From Branchiostoma lanceolatum (taxonomy: Eukaryota > Chordata > Leptocardii > Amphioxiformes > Branchiostomatidae), in NCBI RefSeq assembly GCF_035083965.1, contig NC_089730.1, positions 19,634,742 through 19,698,741 of the forward strand: a stretch of 64,000 nt of DNA, in the 5' to 3' direction. The position numbers were made by a program, and so were the translations under genes. Below the pieces are notes generated by a model. That model ran no database searches and was not told where the DNA came from. It worked only from the letters and a program-made list of their open reading frames with translations. Shown in pieces: positions 1 to 35,519 of the stretch (position 1 is its first letter; each line of letters opens with the position of its first letter).

Positions 1-661
1 TAATGTAAGGCAAGCAAAATTACGTGTTTCTTTTTAAAGAAAACACATGGGTCATCTTTTGCTGATTTTGACGTCAGTGTACCGACAATGCGTAAAAAAT
101 ATTTTGTCAGGTCTAACAACGCCCCCTATCGGCTCACAAGAAAAATCAGCTACAAGTTAACAACAAAGAAGCTATTAGTAACCATATTCCCTCCATGATG
201 TTATGTCTAAAGTAATTATCTATAATACATGTGTCTCTATGATTGTTTTATGTAATCTTCGCGGAGGGAAGTACCAACGAACTGAAGCTACAATAGGGAT
301 GGATACTGGAGTACATTAACAGGGCTATACTGACGTGTTCTCCGAGGATAGTCCAGAGGATCTGGTGCGACAGCGTGTAGCCGGACGTGTGGGACGCCGT
401 GATGAACCGCCAACACCTCTCAGACACAGTACACTTCCGGTCTCTGAAAAAAAAGCAAAATAATCATATTACATACCTCAAACATCTCTCACTCACGGCG
501 CAATTCATAAGATCCATAAAGACACAGGGAAATTATTTCAAACCGAAAGCACCACTGACTGGCAGTGCACTTGTTGTCCCTGATGATGAAAACAGTGGGA
601 AATTATTACGAACCACCACCACATGGCACTGGCAGCACCTTTTCTGCCCTCACAAACACAG

Positions 662-1046
662 CACCCTCGTAAGCCAGGACCGCCTATCGCTCGGCGTTAC
701 ATCGCGAGCGTAAGCGGCCCTGGTAAAATGACCAGTCACATATGGTTATGGCAGGTCGACGAGACTTGCTCATGATATAATTGATGAGCTGACCTTATTT
801 TGCACAAACGGCAGTTGCAGCTCATGAATAATCAATGAGCTAGCCGTAACACGTAACCTGATTGGTTGATAGCTTCCCAGCGTTCTTTGCGCACTGGCTT
901 CCGATGAGAGGAAGCAAACCCTCTGATTGGCTGAAGCTGTTTTGGTGGCGACGTCATCATAACCATATGTGACTGGTCATTTTACTAGGGCCGCTTACGC
1001 TCGCGATGTAACGTCAAGCGATAGGCGGTCCTGGTTTACGAGGGTG
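662..1046. mobile_element. MITE-like element with 89 bp terminal inverted repeats
   Basis: The arm 662-750 is the reverse complement of 958-1046 with about four mismatches in 89 bases. The centre of about 207 bp contains no ORF. Direct flanks aaacacag (654-661) and aaacacaa (1047-1054) match at seven of eight bases, as an 8 bp target-site duplication would, which suggests a hAT- or P-type non-autonomous element. The centre carries two CCAAT-like gattgg words at about 860 and 924. No transposase is visible. Confidence 0.75.
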
Positions 1047-1687
1047 AAACACAAGGGTAACGCTACTATTACGTATCTCTCACTCATTGTAAATTTTCTG
1101 ACTCTTAAAAATGATCTTACGCAGAGAGCAAATTATTTGGCAAAGCAATCGCATAATCGTTAGTTTAGTAAATGCAATTCTTGATTGCCCTCGACATAGA
1201 TCTGATTTAACATTATGTTGAATTTGATTTGTCCTCCATATGACAATATGGAGATTTATCTAAGTCGAATACTGATTAATATGTACTTTTCTAACGAATT
1301 AGGGGCTAAATCAGATGACTGAAATTATATCTGGTTTATTAGTGGTATCAATAATAGTGAGAATATCAATGAGAGACACAATTGTACATATGTTTGGTCA
1401 TATATTATACACATTCGGTTTTTGTGTATACTCTTCGCCAGACATTCTATTTCATGACTTCCTGTCTGAAGAAAGGTAATGGATGTCGTCCAATAGTGTG
1501 GTTCAGTTCAGTTCCTCTCTTGCGCTTTGACAAAAATAGTCCAAATTTCCGGTCCAGCACATTTGTGGGTGTGACCTCCATCTTCCAGAAACAGTTTACG
1601 TGCCCCCTGCACGAAGAACTCGTTCGAGAAATATTGACGTCTACGTCGTCCGTGATTGCCTTCTTACTTATTACGACCGCTTTCTTA

Positions 1688-1823
1688 GATTCCGCTGTAA
1701 ATCTTACAAGACGTTTAATGGATATTCTTGTCTCAGCGCAGCATCAAGGCCTCGGGATTCCGCTGTAAATCTTACAAGACGTTTAATGGATATTCTTGTC
1801 TCAGCGCAGCATCAAGGCCTCGG
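1688..1823. repeat. Tandem duplication, 68 bp x 2
   Basis: The unit beginning gattccgctgtaaatc at 1688 recurs at 1756 with essentially no change. The near identity implies a recent event. Short ORFs crossing it have no recognisable relatives. Confidence 0.9.
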
Positions 1824-2611
1824 GACGAAATCCTTCAGACGTTCTACTTTTACATCGGTTCACCATCAACAATGCATCTAATAGTTACTGTCACAATGAA
1901 ATATAGCTGCACTGATAAGGGTGAACAGATTTGGGACGAAGAACGGATCTGATGTATGACCAATTCGGTTTCAATAATTGTCTATTTCAACCGTGACGCT
2001 ATTTTGTAATCATTGTCTCAAATCTATAAGTGAATCAATAAATTTGGACACAATCCTCGAAATTTGAAACATAGGTTAAATCTATAGGTGCTTCCCATAG
2101 TTTGTAAAATGACCCATTCGTAAAAAAACTGACTTTACAATTGTACAAGTAATGCCTCATCCTGAGGTTATTAACACATGACATTTAACAATACATAATT
2201 GACAATAGTTAAACACGAATACTGCTGACCAACACATTCTTATTCTTCCTGAACTTATGGACAAGTATTGTATGGGACACTCTCCTAAACGGCACAAATT
2301 TGACAATGGTATAATCAAACACCAATGGTCATCTTTATGAGAAATGGCGAACATATTTCTTCTCCATGTTGACGTCATGGATATGTACAGTACCAACCCA
2401 CTCTTTAAAAGAAAGTGGTACTACAACCATCAATTCACCACTACTCCCAACTCCATCCAGACTCCCATTTAGATAAAAGTTTACTGTGGGTAATGATTTA
2501 GGATTGAGACATCATAATGGGGGCGTCTGGAACCGCCAGGAACAGGTCTTACTCTGCATAATTGCTCAGCGGGTAGATCTCCCACCGGGGCAGTTTGATG
2601 GGGCAGGAGGA

Positions 2612-3430
2612 AGGTAAATGGTTTGGAAATCACTCAACATGCCGATACTTGCACAGCCTCCACCATTATCTGCTTTAAAGGCAACTTCTGTGTCTCGCTA
2701 GACCCGATTTCCTGTATATACCACACCCGTGAGAGTTGCAATGACCTATGGTTCTTCAACGTAAGCAGCTGTTATTTTGTAAAAGCAATACTTTTCCCTT
2801 GCGGTTGATATTTTTAGATTTACGTTCTGAAATCAAATTGTACACAATATCACTAGTTTCTTCTTTCTTTTAACATGCAATAGAGTTTTTTTTAAAATTC
2901 TTTAGACAGCCCAGGCTGGAAGGTATGCCATGACGAAGCCTTAGACATAGACATAGGTATGGACAAAAAGGAACAACATGCTATTTGTTTTGGTATTCAC
3001 AAGTCACAAAGTGGGGACCTCTGGTAAATGGTTTGGGAATTACTCAACATGCCGATACTTGCACAGCCTCCACCATTATCTGCTTTAAAGTCAACTTCTG
3101 TGTTTCGCTAGACCCGATTTCCTGTATAACCACACCCGCGAGAGTTGCAATGACCTATGGTTCTTCAACGTAAGCAGCTGTTATTTTGCAAAAGCAATAC
3201 TTTTCCCTTGCGGTTGATATTCTTAGATTTATGTTCTGAAATCAAATTGTACACAATATCACTAGTTTCTTTTTTCTTCTGATGTCCACTAGAGATTTCT
3301 ATATATTTTTGAGACAGTCCAGACTGGATGGTTTGTCACGGCGAAACCTTTGAAATCAATGAACAAAAAGGAAATGTTATAATAGTTGTTTTGGTATTTA
3401 CAAGTGACAAAGTGGAGACCTTCGGTGATT
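2612..3430. repeat. Tandem duplication, about 410 bp x 2
   Basis: The word ggtaaatggtttgg starts both copies, at about 2612 and about 3022. The first 250 bases of each unit are nearly identical and the remainder (about 2870-3020 versus 3280-3430) has diverged with small indels. There is no coding content. Confidence 0.85.
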
Positions 3431-4147
3431 GTGAAGACACAGAACACAATGTAGTAATGCCATCAATCCCGTTCACACTATGCCACGTTAATTCGCTATA
3501 AAAATAAAAACCTCATCCACATTGAAACCACATGAAACCAACTCCTGGGGGTAGATTCAATGTGGATATGGCAAACTAGAGCCCTGTGCAGATATGTGAC
3601 TTAAGCCATTTAGCCCTGAACTGGTTTTCAAGGCTTACGTTTGCAGATACCACAGTAAGAACTCCCCCGTAATCGACTGAACATCACTTCCAAGGAAAGT
3701 AATGAAGTACCAACTACTGGTTCATTGTTAGGATAATTACTATCGAGTTTATCCGGACGAGGAAAAATGAGCTTGTAGCAGTTCGTTCTCGATTGCCGAT
3801 GGGCTTCTGGGATGATTTATACCCGGGAAGTTTCGTGTTTCTGTAAAATCGATGTGGTTACGTTAGTATCTGGTGTGACCGGGGACTTCAGACGAAGTTA
3901 CGTGACATACGGTGTGCAGCTGGCATTGCCGTTGCTGCGAGTACGTCAGTGTTGCTATTTATCTACAGGCTTACTCTTTCGAAGATCTAGAGTTGGTGCA
4001 TAAACAAAGTTCAGCGTCCAGTATTCCTTATCATACATTGTGTCATTCAGGTCCTTTTCACATACATATGTTTCAGTCTGAAGGGTGATCTTAGTTAAAA
4101 GTGAGGTACAGGTGAGCTACTCTTCTTTACTCATCGACAAGCAAGTA

Positions 4148-4308
4148 CAGACGAAGCCCCTTAATTGCACCTCGGATAAACGCACACTCCATTTAATTGC
4201 ACCGAATCCCAAAATTCCAAACCGGTTCCCATTCACTGCATTGTTAGTGACTCCGCATATCTGCACCGCAGATTGTCACCAATGCCGGATAACTGCACCA
4301 AGATTCTG
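4148..4308. mobile_element. Short pogo/Tigger-like MITE, internally deleted copy
   Basis: The left end cagacgaagcc followed by ttaattgcacc and the next 150 bases match the left part of the larger element at 54814-55598. Here the sequence jumps from ggataactgcacc directly to attctg, a shortened right end. TA dinucleotides flank it at 4146-4147 and 4309-4310, as expected for the Tc1/mariner/pogo superfamily. Confidence 0.65.
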
Positions 4309-5329
4309 TAGATCAATTCTCTCTCCAGTTGCTTCAGTAACTTTAAATTTGTAGTGTGTATTTTACTACTTCATCAAAGTAAACTATGTAGCGTTGCCGT
4401 GCATCCACAGTGCTACTCTTTTGTCTGAAGCGATCGCACAGGATTATGGGTAAGATGAAGTCTGCCATCTCAGATTATTTTGTTGACAGATGTAGCTAAT
4501 CTACAAGGACATCGCCAGTGATGGAGTTTCATGTCTGTAGCGAGGAAGGGGTAATTATGACCGGTAGAAGATTGGCCTTGGCCTTGATGACCGACCAGTC
4601 ACGGGGAGTAAACGTGGGCATGACTCACCTTATGTATCATCACGAGACTGACACGCATTGCCAAAGAACATCAACTAGACAGATGTACCGTTGTATGGTA
4701 GACCTAAAATATATAAGGCTGGGACCGTTGCGGTCAGAAATAAAACTAAGGGAGCCAAGGATGAACATGAACTAGTGGAGAGAATTAAAGAAAGACTGAT
4801 GTAGTATCCAAACTGGATAGTATCCAAGATCCCTGTTGCAGAGGAACACAGTGGACTGCTACATTGTCGACTGGGTATTGGACAGAAAAAAAGGAAGAGA
4901 ATATTCTAAGTGAAAGTCTGTCAGTGGCCATGATTTTAGTGTGCTCTGGAAGTTTTACTTTACATTTCTAATTCAAAAATCTATTGGCTCATCATAGGGT
5001 GAGTTGATAAACGCATGTAATGCAGATAGTAAGACAATAGTTTTCATGAAGGCTTTGTCCTTTGGTACTACATTTGTCTGGTAATATGGCAAATCTGTTG
5101 TTTTATATTTTATCCGGCGTAATGGCACCTTCTTTGTGGTCTAGAATGTAACATAATCCTCACAGACAGGCCCGCTGACTGTTCCATTTGTGTGGTGATT
5201 TATCCGCCAACAGAAGAGGGTCTGACAGCAGCTAAAGTCCCCGGTTCCCTCACTAATACGTACCTATAAACAAGGGAGCGATAGTCGGGTGAAGGGTCAA
5301 TTAGTGGGGTTGGCCCTGTCCACAGCGGC

Positions 5330-6078
5330 AATCCGTCAAGACAGCCCCTGTCACTCCGAGAGAGCCACACTGATCATGGGAGGTCTCGAACTCAACATGG
5401 AGGAAATGTCGGGATAAAGTCTCAAGCTGTCCGAAGATCGGTTAGGGTGTCATCTTTGATAAGATAGACAAGGTCACATTTGAAATATTCATGAGAAAGA
5501 TTCATAGCACGTGGCGTCGAGTGGCAAGGCTAGTGGAGTCGAGCTTTAGCGGTCACGGGTTCTGTACCTGTCTAGGCGTTGTGTCACTGGAAAAATACAC
5601 TGTACATGGGTGTAGAATTGGGTACGTGACTTCGGTTGGGGATGTAAAAGGTGGCGGAGGGAGAGGAAAAGGCACTGTCTTTCTTTAGCAAGACACGGTT
5701 GATTACAATACAATGCACCTACGACGTTCTGATCTTCGGGGGTCTTGTACTCAACATGGAAGAGGATGCCGTGAACAGGTCTCAAGCTGTCCAAAGGATC
5801 AGTTTAGGGTATTATCTGCGATACGTGATATGTGATAGACGCGGTCACTGTTGAAATATTCATGCGCACATTCATAGCACGTGGCGTCAACTGGAAGAGT
5901 GGCTAGGTCATGGGTTCCGTTCCCAGCTACATGTTGTGTCCTTGGGAAAGACCCTTTAACACGGTGTAAACTGTGGCAGCTGACTTTTGGTTGGGGGGGG
6001 AAAGGGCGGTGGAAGGAGAGGAAAGGGCTCTGTCTTCCTTGAGCAGACACAGTTGATTATAACACACTGCACCTACGA
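5330..6078. repeat. Tandem duplication, about 370 bp x 2, with a tRNA-derived SINE-like segment
   Basis: Two diverged copies share the words ctcaacatgga, tctcaagctgtcc, gaaatattcatg and cacgtggcgtc (5509 and 5879). Each contains a segment with a B-box-like ggttccgttccc and the tail ttgtgtccttgggaaa, typical of tRNA-derived SINEs in marine invertebrates. ORFs on both strands are chance products. Confidence 0.7.
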
Positions 6079-7301
6079 CGTTAAAGATATTTGGGAGTAA
6101 CTTTACCTACCCTTTACGTCCATAACACATAAACATTGGGGATTCAAATTAGTACTAGTTTTATCATCTACTATGAGAAAGTCCACACTTGTCTCGGCAA
6201 TATTATAGAGCTCTTTGTAAGAATCAAGTACGTTCGCAGGCTATTTTCAATCGGAGCCACATTTTAAAGGCTCTGATCATTTTTACAGTCTATATTTCCC
6301 GTCTTATTTCCATAGGAAAGGTTTAAAATACGCCAAATCGTATCGAATTTAATTAGCATAACCACCAACATGTTAAGGTAAAATCATAAAACAGATAATA
6401 ATAGTTATACAGCTTGGATGCGTATTTCCTTTACTGTGCCCATCAGACGGATTATTAATCCCGATGCCGTACTAAAAATGATATCAACATACGACATAAC
6501 GGTTCACGGGCAAGTAGATGGGGTGATAGATTAAAACAGTGACATCGTTTCGATGGGATTTATAAACTCGTGAGCTGTTTGATTCTTTAAAGAGAAAAAT
6601 TATTTCAAAAAGTGAAAATCGACAAGACGTAGCCTCATGTTAGCTTACAAGTCTTTGTAGGTGGTAATAGATCAAAGCAGAGTTATCACATCGATGGCAT
6701 TCGAAACATGTAAACTGTTTCTTCTTTTTTTAGATGAAAAAGAAGACAAAAATACAAAAAGTGAAAACCAGATCAAACCGAGGCCTGTTCTCTGTATGTG
6801 ACACTGTAAGAATAAGTTGTAAATTTTGATAGCAGTGTCACATTGCCCTTGTCTCTGTCCAAAAGCAAATAAAAAAGATCAGACCATGAATTAACGTTAA
6901 AGCCCTGTAATCAATTTCTGCCTAGAGTTGATTATGGACGTGATAAATTGTCAGAGACTGGTGTAATTAACCTTTGCTGTCCCTGAAAGCTTCGGAAATA
7001 AAACTAGTCATTAACCTTCAACGGACGGCTTCATCCGCGGTCATCTGTGATTACGTGTCACATTGATTACGGTCGCATTGATTAGTCATGTGGCCACGGT
7101 GAAATGGTCTCCAATCAGGTATAATGATGGTCTCAAATCGAAGTTTACCTTTCGCGTCGCTAAAAGACGAGGCAAGCTGACAACGATTGTGGTACCATTT
7201 ACCAGATGGTACTAACTGAAAAATCCAATTTTTTACCGGAATTTGTTCTAGCTGTTTTATAGGGTGTTTTTATTTGCCGACACTTCGTACGAAGTTGTAA
7301 A

Positions 7302-7341
7302 ATGATGATGATGATGATGATGATTATGATGATGATGATGA
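7302..7341. repeat. (ATG)n trinucleotide microsatellite
   Basis: About 13 repeats of atg/gat with one interruption (att). Confidence 0.95.
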
Positions 7342-8120
7342 ATTCTCCTTTCGGTTCGACAAATATGGGTAGGCATACAAGTCACTTCTTCTTCTTCTAC
7401 GATACTGCTGAGCCCGCCTTTCGGTGGATTATTAGCAGCTGCGCGTTAGAAACAAGTGCAAACAGAGGGTAGAAAGGGGGGTAGACAAGGACATGTGCAA
7501 GAACTGGACAAGTGAACTTTTAGTGTTGTTAGTAATTATATATTTACATATATACAAGGACGGGGGGGGCAGCTCAATGCAGCGAAGCCCGTCCCAGCTC
7601 AAGTGCGTCTTTATGTGAGAGTAAAGACCAATTTTTTGGCGCACATGGGAGGCCAAAGATGACGCACTGGAAGGAACAGGCTGGAGAGGGGCGCTGCTCT
7701 GCTGGCTACAAATGCCCTTGTTCCCAATGTAACTATGACATATTTATCCGATGATACAGATATGGAAAAAGAGAGAGAGGGGGGAGGGAACGTGCTTGAT
7801 GTATCCAAACTTTTACTCGTTGGGAACAGGATGCCATACATACCTCCAGGCACCGCTGACCCACTTGTTTGAAGACCTTTTTTCAATAGTAGATGACGTT
7901 TTGTGCGGCAAAAGCGTTTAAGGCTGGGTTTACGCACGTGCTTTTGAGTCGACTTTGGGTCGACTTAGGACTATACAAGGCCAACCCTAGGCCACTCAAG
8001 TACGGTAGCGTTTTCTGGTAGGAAAACTCCACTTGAGTAGCCCAAAGCTCCTCACACAGCCCAGAATCGCAAAACAGTCAAAAACCTCAGTGTGTTAATC
8101 GTGTACTAAATATCAATTAC

Positions 8121-31146
<23,026 letters not shown>

Positions 31147-31339
31147 CGTTAACCTTTTAACAACTGCCGGTAGAGCAGGGCATGGACCTTCTTATCGCTC
31201 CACGCGCGAGTCTCTCCAAATCTCGCAGCCCCCTCAGGAGCCCAGGCGTGAAGGGGCGACCTCTGACCCGGCCCTGATTGCGCCGTCGGTGGAATTAGTC
31301 CTCCGCCTGTCTCGTGCCAGATAAACGTCACACTAACTG
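31147..31339 (-). promoter_or_regulatory. GC-rich 5' region of the C16orf89-like gene
   Basis: The region directly upstream of the signal-peptide start is GC- and CpG-rich relative to its neighbours and contains no TATA box that I can place. It could be 5' UTR plus core promoter. An open minus frame of 60 codons across it is not in phase with a recognisable protein. Confidence 0.4.
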
Positions 31340-31665
31340 CTCAATTTGGCTCGCGACTCGTCTGAGGAGACCCGGCCCTCTTCTGTTGAGAATGGTAGGG
31401 AGAGGGAGACAGGCGGAGTGGGAAAACGTACATAAGAGCAGAGAGGGACTGAGTGGAAGGGAAGGGAGAGGGCGGTTTCCGTCGTCTTAAGAGCAGTTTG
31501 GTTCCCGACTCGTCTGTGGGAAGCCTCCTTTCCGCAGAATGGTAGAGAGGGATACAGAGTGTGGGGGTGGGGAAACATACATAAGAGGAGAGAGTGATTG
31601 AGCGGAAGGGAGGGGAGAGGACGGCTTCCGTAATCTGAAGGGAGGTAATAAAAAGCAAAGGAAGT
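31340..31665. repeat. Purine-rich tandem duplication, about 151 bp x 2
   Basis: gactcgtctg, agaatggtag, acataagag and ggaagggagggg-type purine runs occur in the same order from 31355 and 31506. The minus-strand ORFs (Ser/Pro/Leu-rich) come from the pyrimidine-rich complement. Confidence 0.8.
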
Positions 31666-32549
31666 TGGTATTGGCGTTTTTGACAATCTGGTAATCAAGT
31701 AAGGGAGCATGGCTGATATGACCAGAAGGGAAAGGGAGTTGTGGTGATGTCTACGGAAAAACAAGAGGACACAGACGAAGGTTTAGAGACAGAGGAGTTG
31801 GGGACAAAGCTAAGAAAACTGTTACAGCAACCACATAAGGAGAAGAACAAAAGCTTGGTTTAGAGGACGCATGTATAACTGCACGGCGGCAGATAGTGTA
31901 CAGTGCTGTAGTAACGGCAGATGACAGAAGAATACATTGATATTGACTATAAATTCCAAAGGGACGAATTAACAGAGGGATGTGGGTATAGGGTTAGATG
32001 AGTTAATGCACCACCTGGGAAATATGGCCGCGCAAACCACGTTAGGTTGATGAATGGATGAGATAATTTCATAATCCGTTTGAATTGTCTCTGTAAAAGG
32101 GGTGAAAAACGGAGGACACATGTAATCCCTACATTTATACTTTAAATAACCAACTCGTTTATCTTAACTTACTTGCCAAGTTACTTCACCCCAAACACCA
32201 ATGTTACATGACAATAATTATGTTCTCTTCTAAGAGAATCGTTCATCATTGTCTACCATAAGTGATCATAATAATCATCTAAGAAAAATGTTTACCCTAT
32301 TCATCATTCTATTCCATCTAGTCATAAACACACAAATTTCAACCATTCCCTCCAGTAAATATCCAAAAAAGCCATAAAGAACGCGTCTAATTATACAATA
32401 ATGGCATCGCACCTCCTCCTCCGCTCACAATATTTATGGACTTGTAGATATGACTGTAATGCATATATTCCCAATAGCGGGCTGATATTGGCACCGCTCA
32501 TATGGTGTACACACCGAGGCCCATAAGTTTGGCAATATCGATTTTCCGT

Positions 32550-33360
32550 AGTCTCCGCGCGGCAGTTACCCTCCGCCAGCAGTGCACACCTGGTCTGATG
32601 AGACAATTCGTTCGTCTCTCCGCCTCGGTACCTCCGTCCCCCGTTAAACCGCTTCCTGAATTTTGTCTTTCACCCAAAATTTCATCATTAGTTCAAAACG
32701 CTTTGATTCCTGATTTTTCTCTCTAAGTCATAAGCTTTAGTGTGTCCAAATCTCACCATCGGGTAAAGGGTCCGGACATGGGCCTCCATCAATTTTACTG
32801 TCATACCGAACCATTTGCTTCCATATCCATTACTTCATTATCATATCGTTATATGTTAATGCATCATGTTTGTTGCAAGTTTTGTATTCTGTCCTGTGTA
32901 CATACGTAGCCTCCGCGCGGCTGTTACCCTCCGCCAGCAAGGCACATCTGACCTGGTTTGATGAGACAATTCGTTCGCCTTTCCACCCTTTGGCATCATT
33001 TCCGTGTCAAAATATGGTATTAGGAAACGTAACAGCGAAAATACGTCTACGATATACTTACATGTATTTTGACAATGAAAACGATATCGTTTTACGTCTA
33101 CGATATGGTCCAGGGATACAGATACCGTTACATTGCGTATGTACAAAAAAATGTGGGTTTGTTGTGTATAACGGAATATAACGGTATTTTGGTACCAAGA
33201 CGATATCGTAGACGTAAACCGATATCGTTTTTGTAGTACAAATACGTTTCTCATAGACGTATTCTCGCTAGTTCAAGGTACGTATTTTGATACGATATTT
33301 TGACACGGAAATGATGCCATATCCGCCCGGTACCTTTAACACCCGTAAAACCCCTTCCTA
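32550..33360. repeat. Duplicated block, second copy split by a MITE
   Basis: ctccgcgcggcagttaccctccgccagca and gatgagacaattcgttcg at about 32553-32615 recur at about 32911-32978. In copy one the sequence runs straight on to ccgcctcggtacc...ccgttaaaccgcttcct. In copy two the matching ccgcccggtacc...cgtaaaaccccttcct resumes only at 33323, after the element at 32992-33318. Copy one therefore acts as the empty site. Confidence 0.75.
32992..33318. mobile_element. MITE-like element with inverted ends
   Basis: ggcatcatttccgtgtcaa at 32992 is mirrored by its reverse complement ending at 33318 (24 bp arms). Subterminal words such as acgatatcg and tttacgtctacgatat are also inverted (about 33080-33110 and 33200-33230). 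Length is 327 bp with no coding capacity. The paralogous empty site supports insertion. Confidence 0.75.
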
Positions 33361-33849
33361 AAGCCCAGGGATATAAAAATAACAAATACACCCGCACTGC
33401 CTCCATCCGTCAGGACATCTACAGGCGTTATTGCTCCAGCCCGTACTGATAACTGGAGTTTATGGCCCAATTATAAACAAGTAAGCATATGATTGTCCTG
33501 GATTAGAATCCGGCATTGGTGTCGCTATATTTACATTAACGGTCCTGAATCGGAAGGGACGAACAGTTAAATGATATGGAATAGTCTATAACGCCAGGGA
33601 ACTGGTAATTGAAGACACGGAAATAGACGATGTCAACTATTCATCGTTTTTACGAGATAGGAGACGAGTAATAAGACTACCGATATAACCTTTATCACTG
33701 TTGTGCAGGTGGGAACGCGCAGGTTTTATAGAACTCTAGCGTTAGGCTTGAAAGAGATCGAATTGTTGGGTAGCTGCTATTGGTAAGATCTGATCACAAT
33801 GAAATGTCTTCGATGAAGTTTAGACATCCAAGTAGAACAGTTCAGTTCA

Positions 33850-34120
33850 GTTCAGGTCGTCCTCATACGAGGTGCCATTCACAATGTCTAACCATGCATT
33901 TCTATCAAGCATGGCGGCTAGCAGGTTGTAGTCCTTTAACCCAACCTCCTCCTCCAAGACTTTCTTAAGTGTCAGGTTCGGTCGTCCCCTTTTTCTCTTT
34001 GCATCAGGTTCCCAGAGGAGAACTTTGGCAGCCATCTCCTCATGACGTGCTACATGGCCAGCAAGGGCCAGTCTTCTTTTCTGAATTGTTCTAGAGATCG
34101 GGGGAAGTCCAACAGTACCT
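33850..34120 (-). pseudogene. Non-LTR retrotransposon ORF2 C-terminal fragment
   Basis: Read on the minus strand from about 34110, the frame gives RRLALAGHVARHEE, then WEPDAKRKRGRPNLTLKKVL and DRNAWLDIVNG, ending at a stop near 33846. The order LAGHVAR, KRKRGRP, DRxxWxxIV is typical of the region downstream of reverse transcriptase in animal LINE-type elements. Reverse transcriptase and endonuclease domains are absent, so this is a 5'-truncated dead copy. Confidence 0.75.
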
Positions 34121-34165
34121 AAAGTAGAAGTAGAAGTAGAACATAAACTGTAAAATACATGATAA

Positions 34166-34300
34166 ATTCAAGCAACTCGATAGGTTCTCTTAAGAGTTAG
34201 ACGTTTCAGATGGCTTCAATTCTCAATCCCTGGTGAAAGATAGTCTATGTTATATGAACTGTCTGGAGCTTTAGAGAACCTAATATGGAGTTGCTTGATT
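34166..34300. mobile_element. Small MITE-like element with caagcaac/gttgcttg ends, copy 1
   Basis: The left end ttcaagcaac and right end gttgcttgat are inverted, 135 bp apart. The sequence gttagacgtttcagat and tggtgaaagatagt inside match the element at 54151-54292. It has no coding capacity. Confidence 0.65.
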
Positions 34301-35126
34301 TATGTTGTATTATGTAATAGGAGGTATAATTTTTGTCTATTCTATGTGAGCAACACTGTTACGCTGCCTTGCCTTTCTTCTAACCTTTGGCAAGGAAATC
34401 TTCAACCTAAAAATCTGATGGTTCATGTTGCTCTAGAAAACTTAAAAAAATGCAACTTGATTTCTTTTATTCCACCCTAAGCATTTTGATGTTATCCGTA
34501 TCTATCTCTCCAGACAGAAATTCTGTTTTTGCGGATCGTACGGTCTAACAAAGTTTCAAAGTTTCATAGGAACAGATGGTGCCTGATAGTATGTCAGATC
34601 TGATGGAAACACATCCCAGAGCCTGACACTCCGCTACCTGCCTGATGCCTAGCCTGCAAAGTAGGTTCCACAGCCGGCGTTTTGGAATTGTATTTAGTGT
34701 CTTTTGCACGCCAAGTTTTACAGGAAGTTCGGACGGAAATTGTCAAGAAACGGATGAGCAGTCACACATCATTGGTCATTGAGATCATTAGAAGACATCA
34801 TACTACTAAGCAGAGATCATTGATTGATCTTTGAGATCAGTAAAATAAATATTGAGAGATCATTAAATCATGTTGGAGATCATCGAAGGATTTTCGAAAT
34901 CTTTGAAAGACCTCGGAGATCACTGAGCGCTCCTTGAAAGTCCGTTGCGGACCCGTTGAGGGATCTATCAAAGTTTTGGTCACTGAATGGTTCATCAGCG
35001 GTCTCACCTGGTATAATCTGTACCTAATGTACCTATTCCAATAATCGTATTCAAATAAATGGCTGCACATTTTCTACAACATTGGTCGTACAATGTGGCG
35101 GAAAATGACAGTAACCAGAACATTAG

Positions 35127-35519
35127 ATGGCAGTACGTGATTTGCAGATAAAACGGCGTTATGGAGTCCCACTCGTGGATCCTGCAGTTTTGTGGTCTCT
35201 TTTTCAGGGCTTCTGGGCGGCACCGGCGTTTAATTTTTTGGGGAGCGCTGATTCGCGATTTGCAACATATTTGGGGCTAGGTCCGAGTTGCAATACGATT
35301 TCCACAGCAAAAAAACCTGGCCCCGATATGTTGATAGTCGCCAATCATCGCTACCCAAAAAAATTAGCATCGGCGCCGCCTAAAAGGCCTGGAAAGGAGG
35401 CTACAGTTCGGGCTATCTGTGCCGAGGTATTTGATACAAGACAAGGCGTCCCAGCGGCCATGCGTCACGCGAGGCGCTCGTCAATTATACATGAGCGGAA
35501 ATCAGTTCTGCTACACTAA
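35127..35519 (+). CDS. Unrecognised 130-codon open frame
   Basis: The frame starts at ATG 35127 and ends at 35519; it is richer in G and C than its flanks. The product is basic, with Lys/Pro-rich KKLASAPPKRPGKE in the middle and ARRSS near the end, no signal peptide and no membrane segment. I recognise no family. It might be part of a degraded transposon, an exon of an unseen gene or chance. The MITE at 34166-34300 and the SINE at 36005-36285 flank it. Confidence 0.2.
   Translation: MAVRDLQIKRRYGVPLVDPAVLWSLFQGFWAAPAFNFLGSADSRFATYLGLGPSCNTISTAKKPGPDMLIVANHRYPKKLASAPPKRPGKEATVRAICAEVFDTRQGVPAAMRHARRSSIIHERKSVLLH

Larger units (their letters stand above)
1..8120. other. Non-coding left flank, probably intron of the C16orf89-like gene
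   Basis: No exon is recognisable here on either strand. The next exon of the minus-strand C16orf89-like gene should lie in this stretch or beyond the left edge; its expected cysteine-rich block was looked for and not seen. The repeats at 662-1046, 1688-1823, 2612-3430, 4148-4308, 5330-6078 and 7302-7341 are listed separately. Stretches 1-661, 1047-1687, 1824-2611, 3431-4147, 4309-5329, 6079-7301 and 7342-8120 show only AT-rich sequence with short chance ORFs. Confidence 0.6.
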
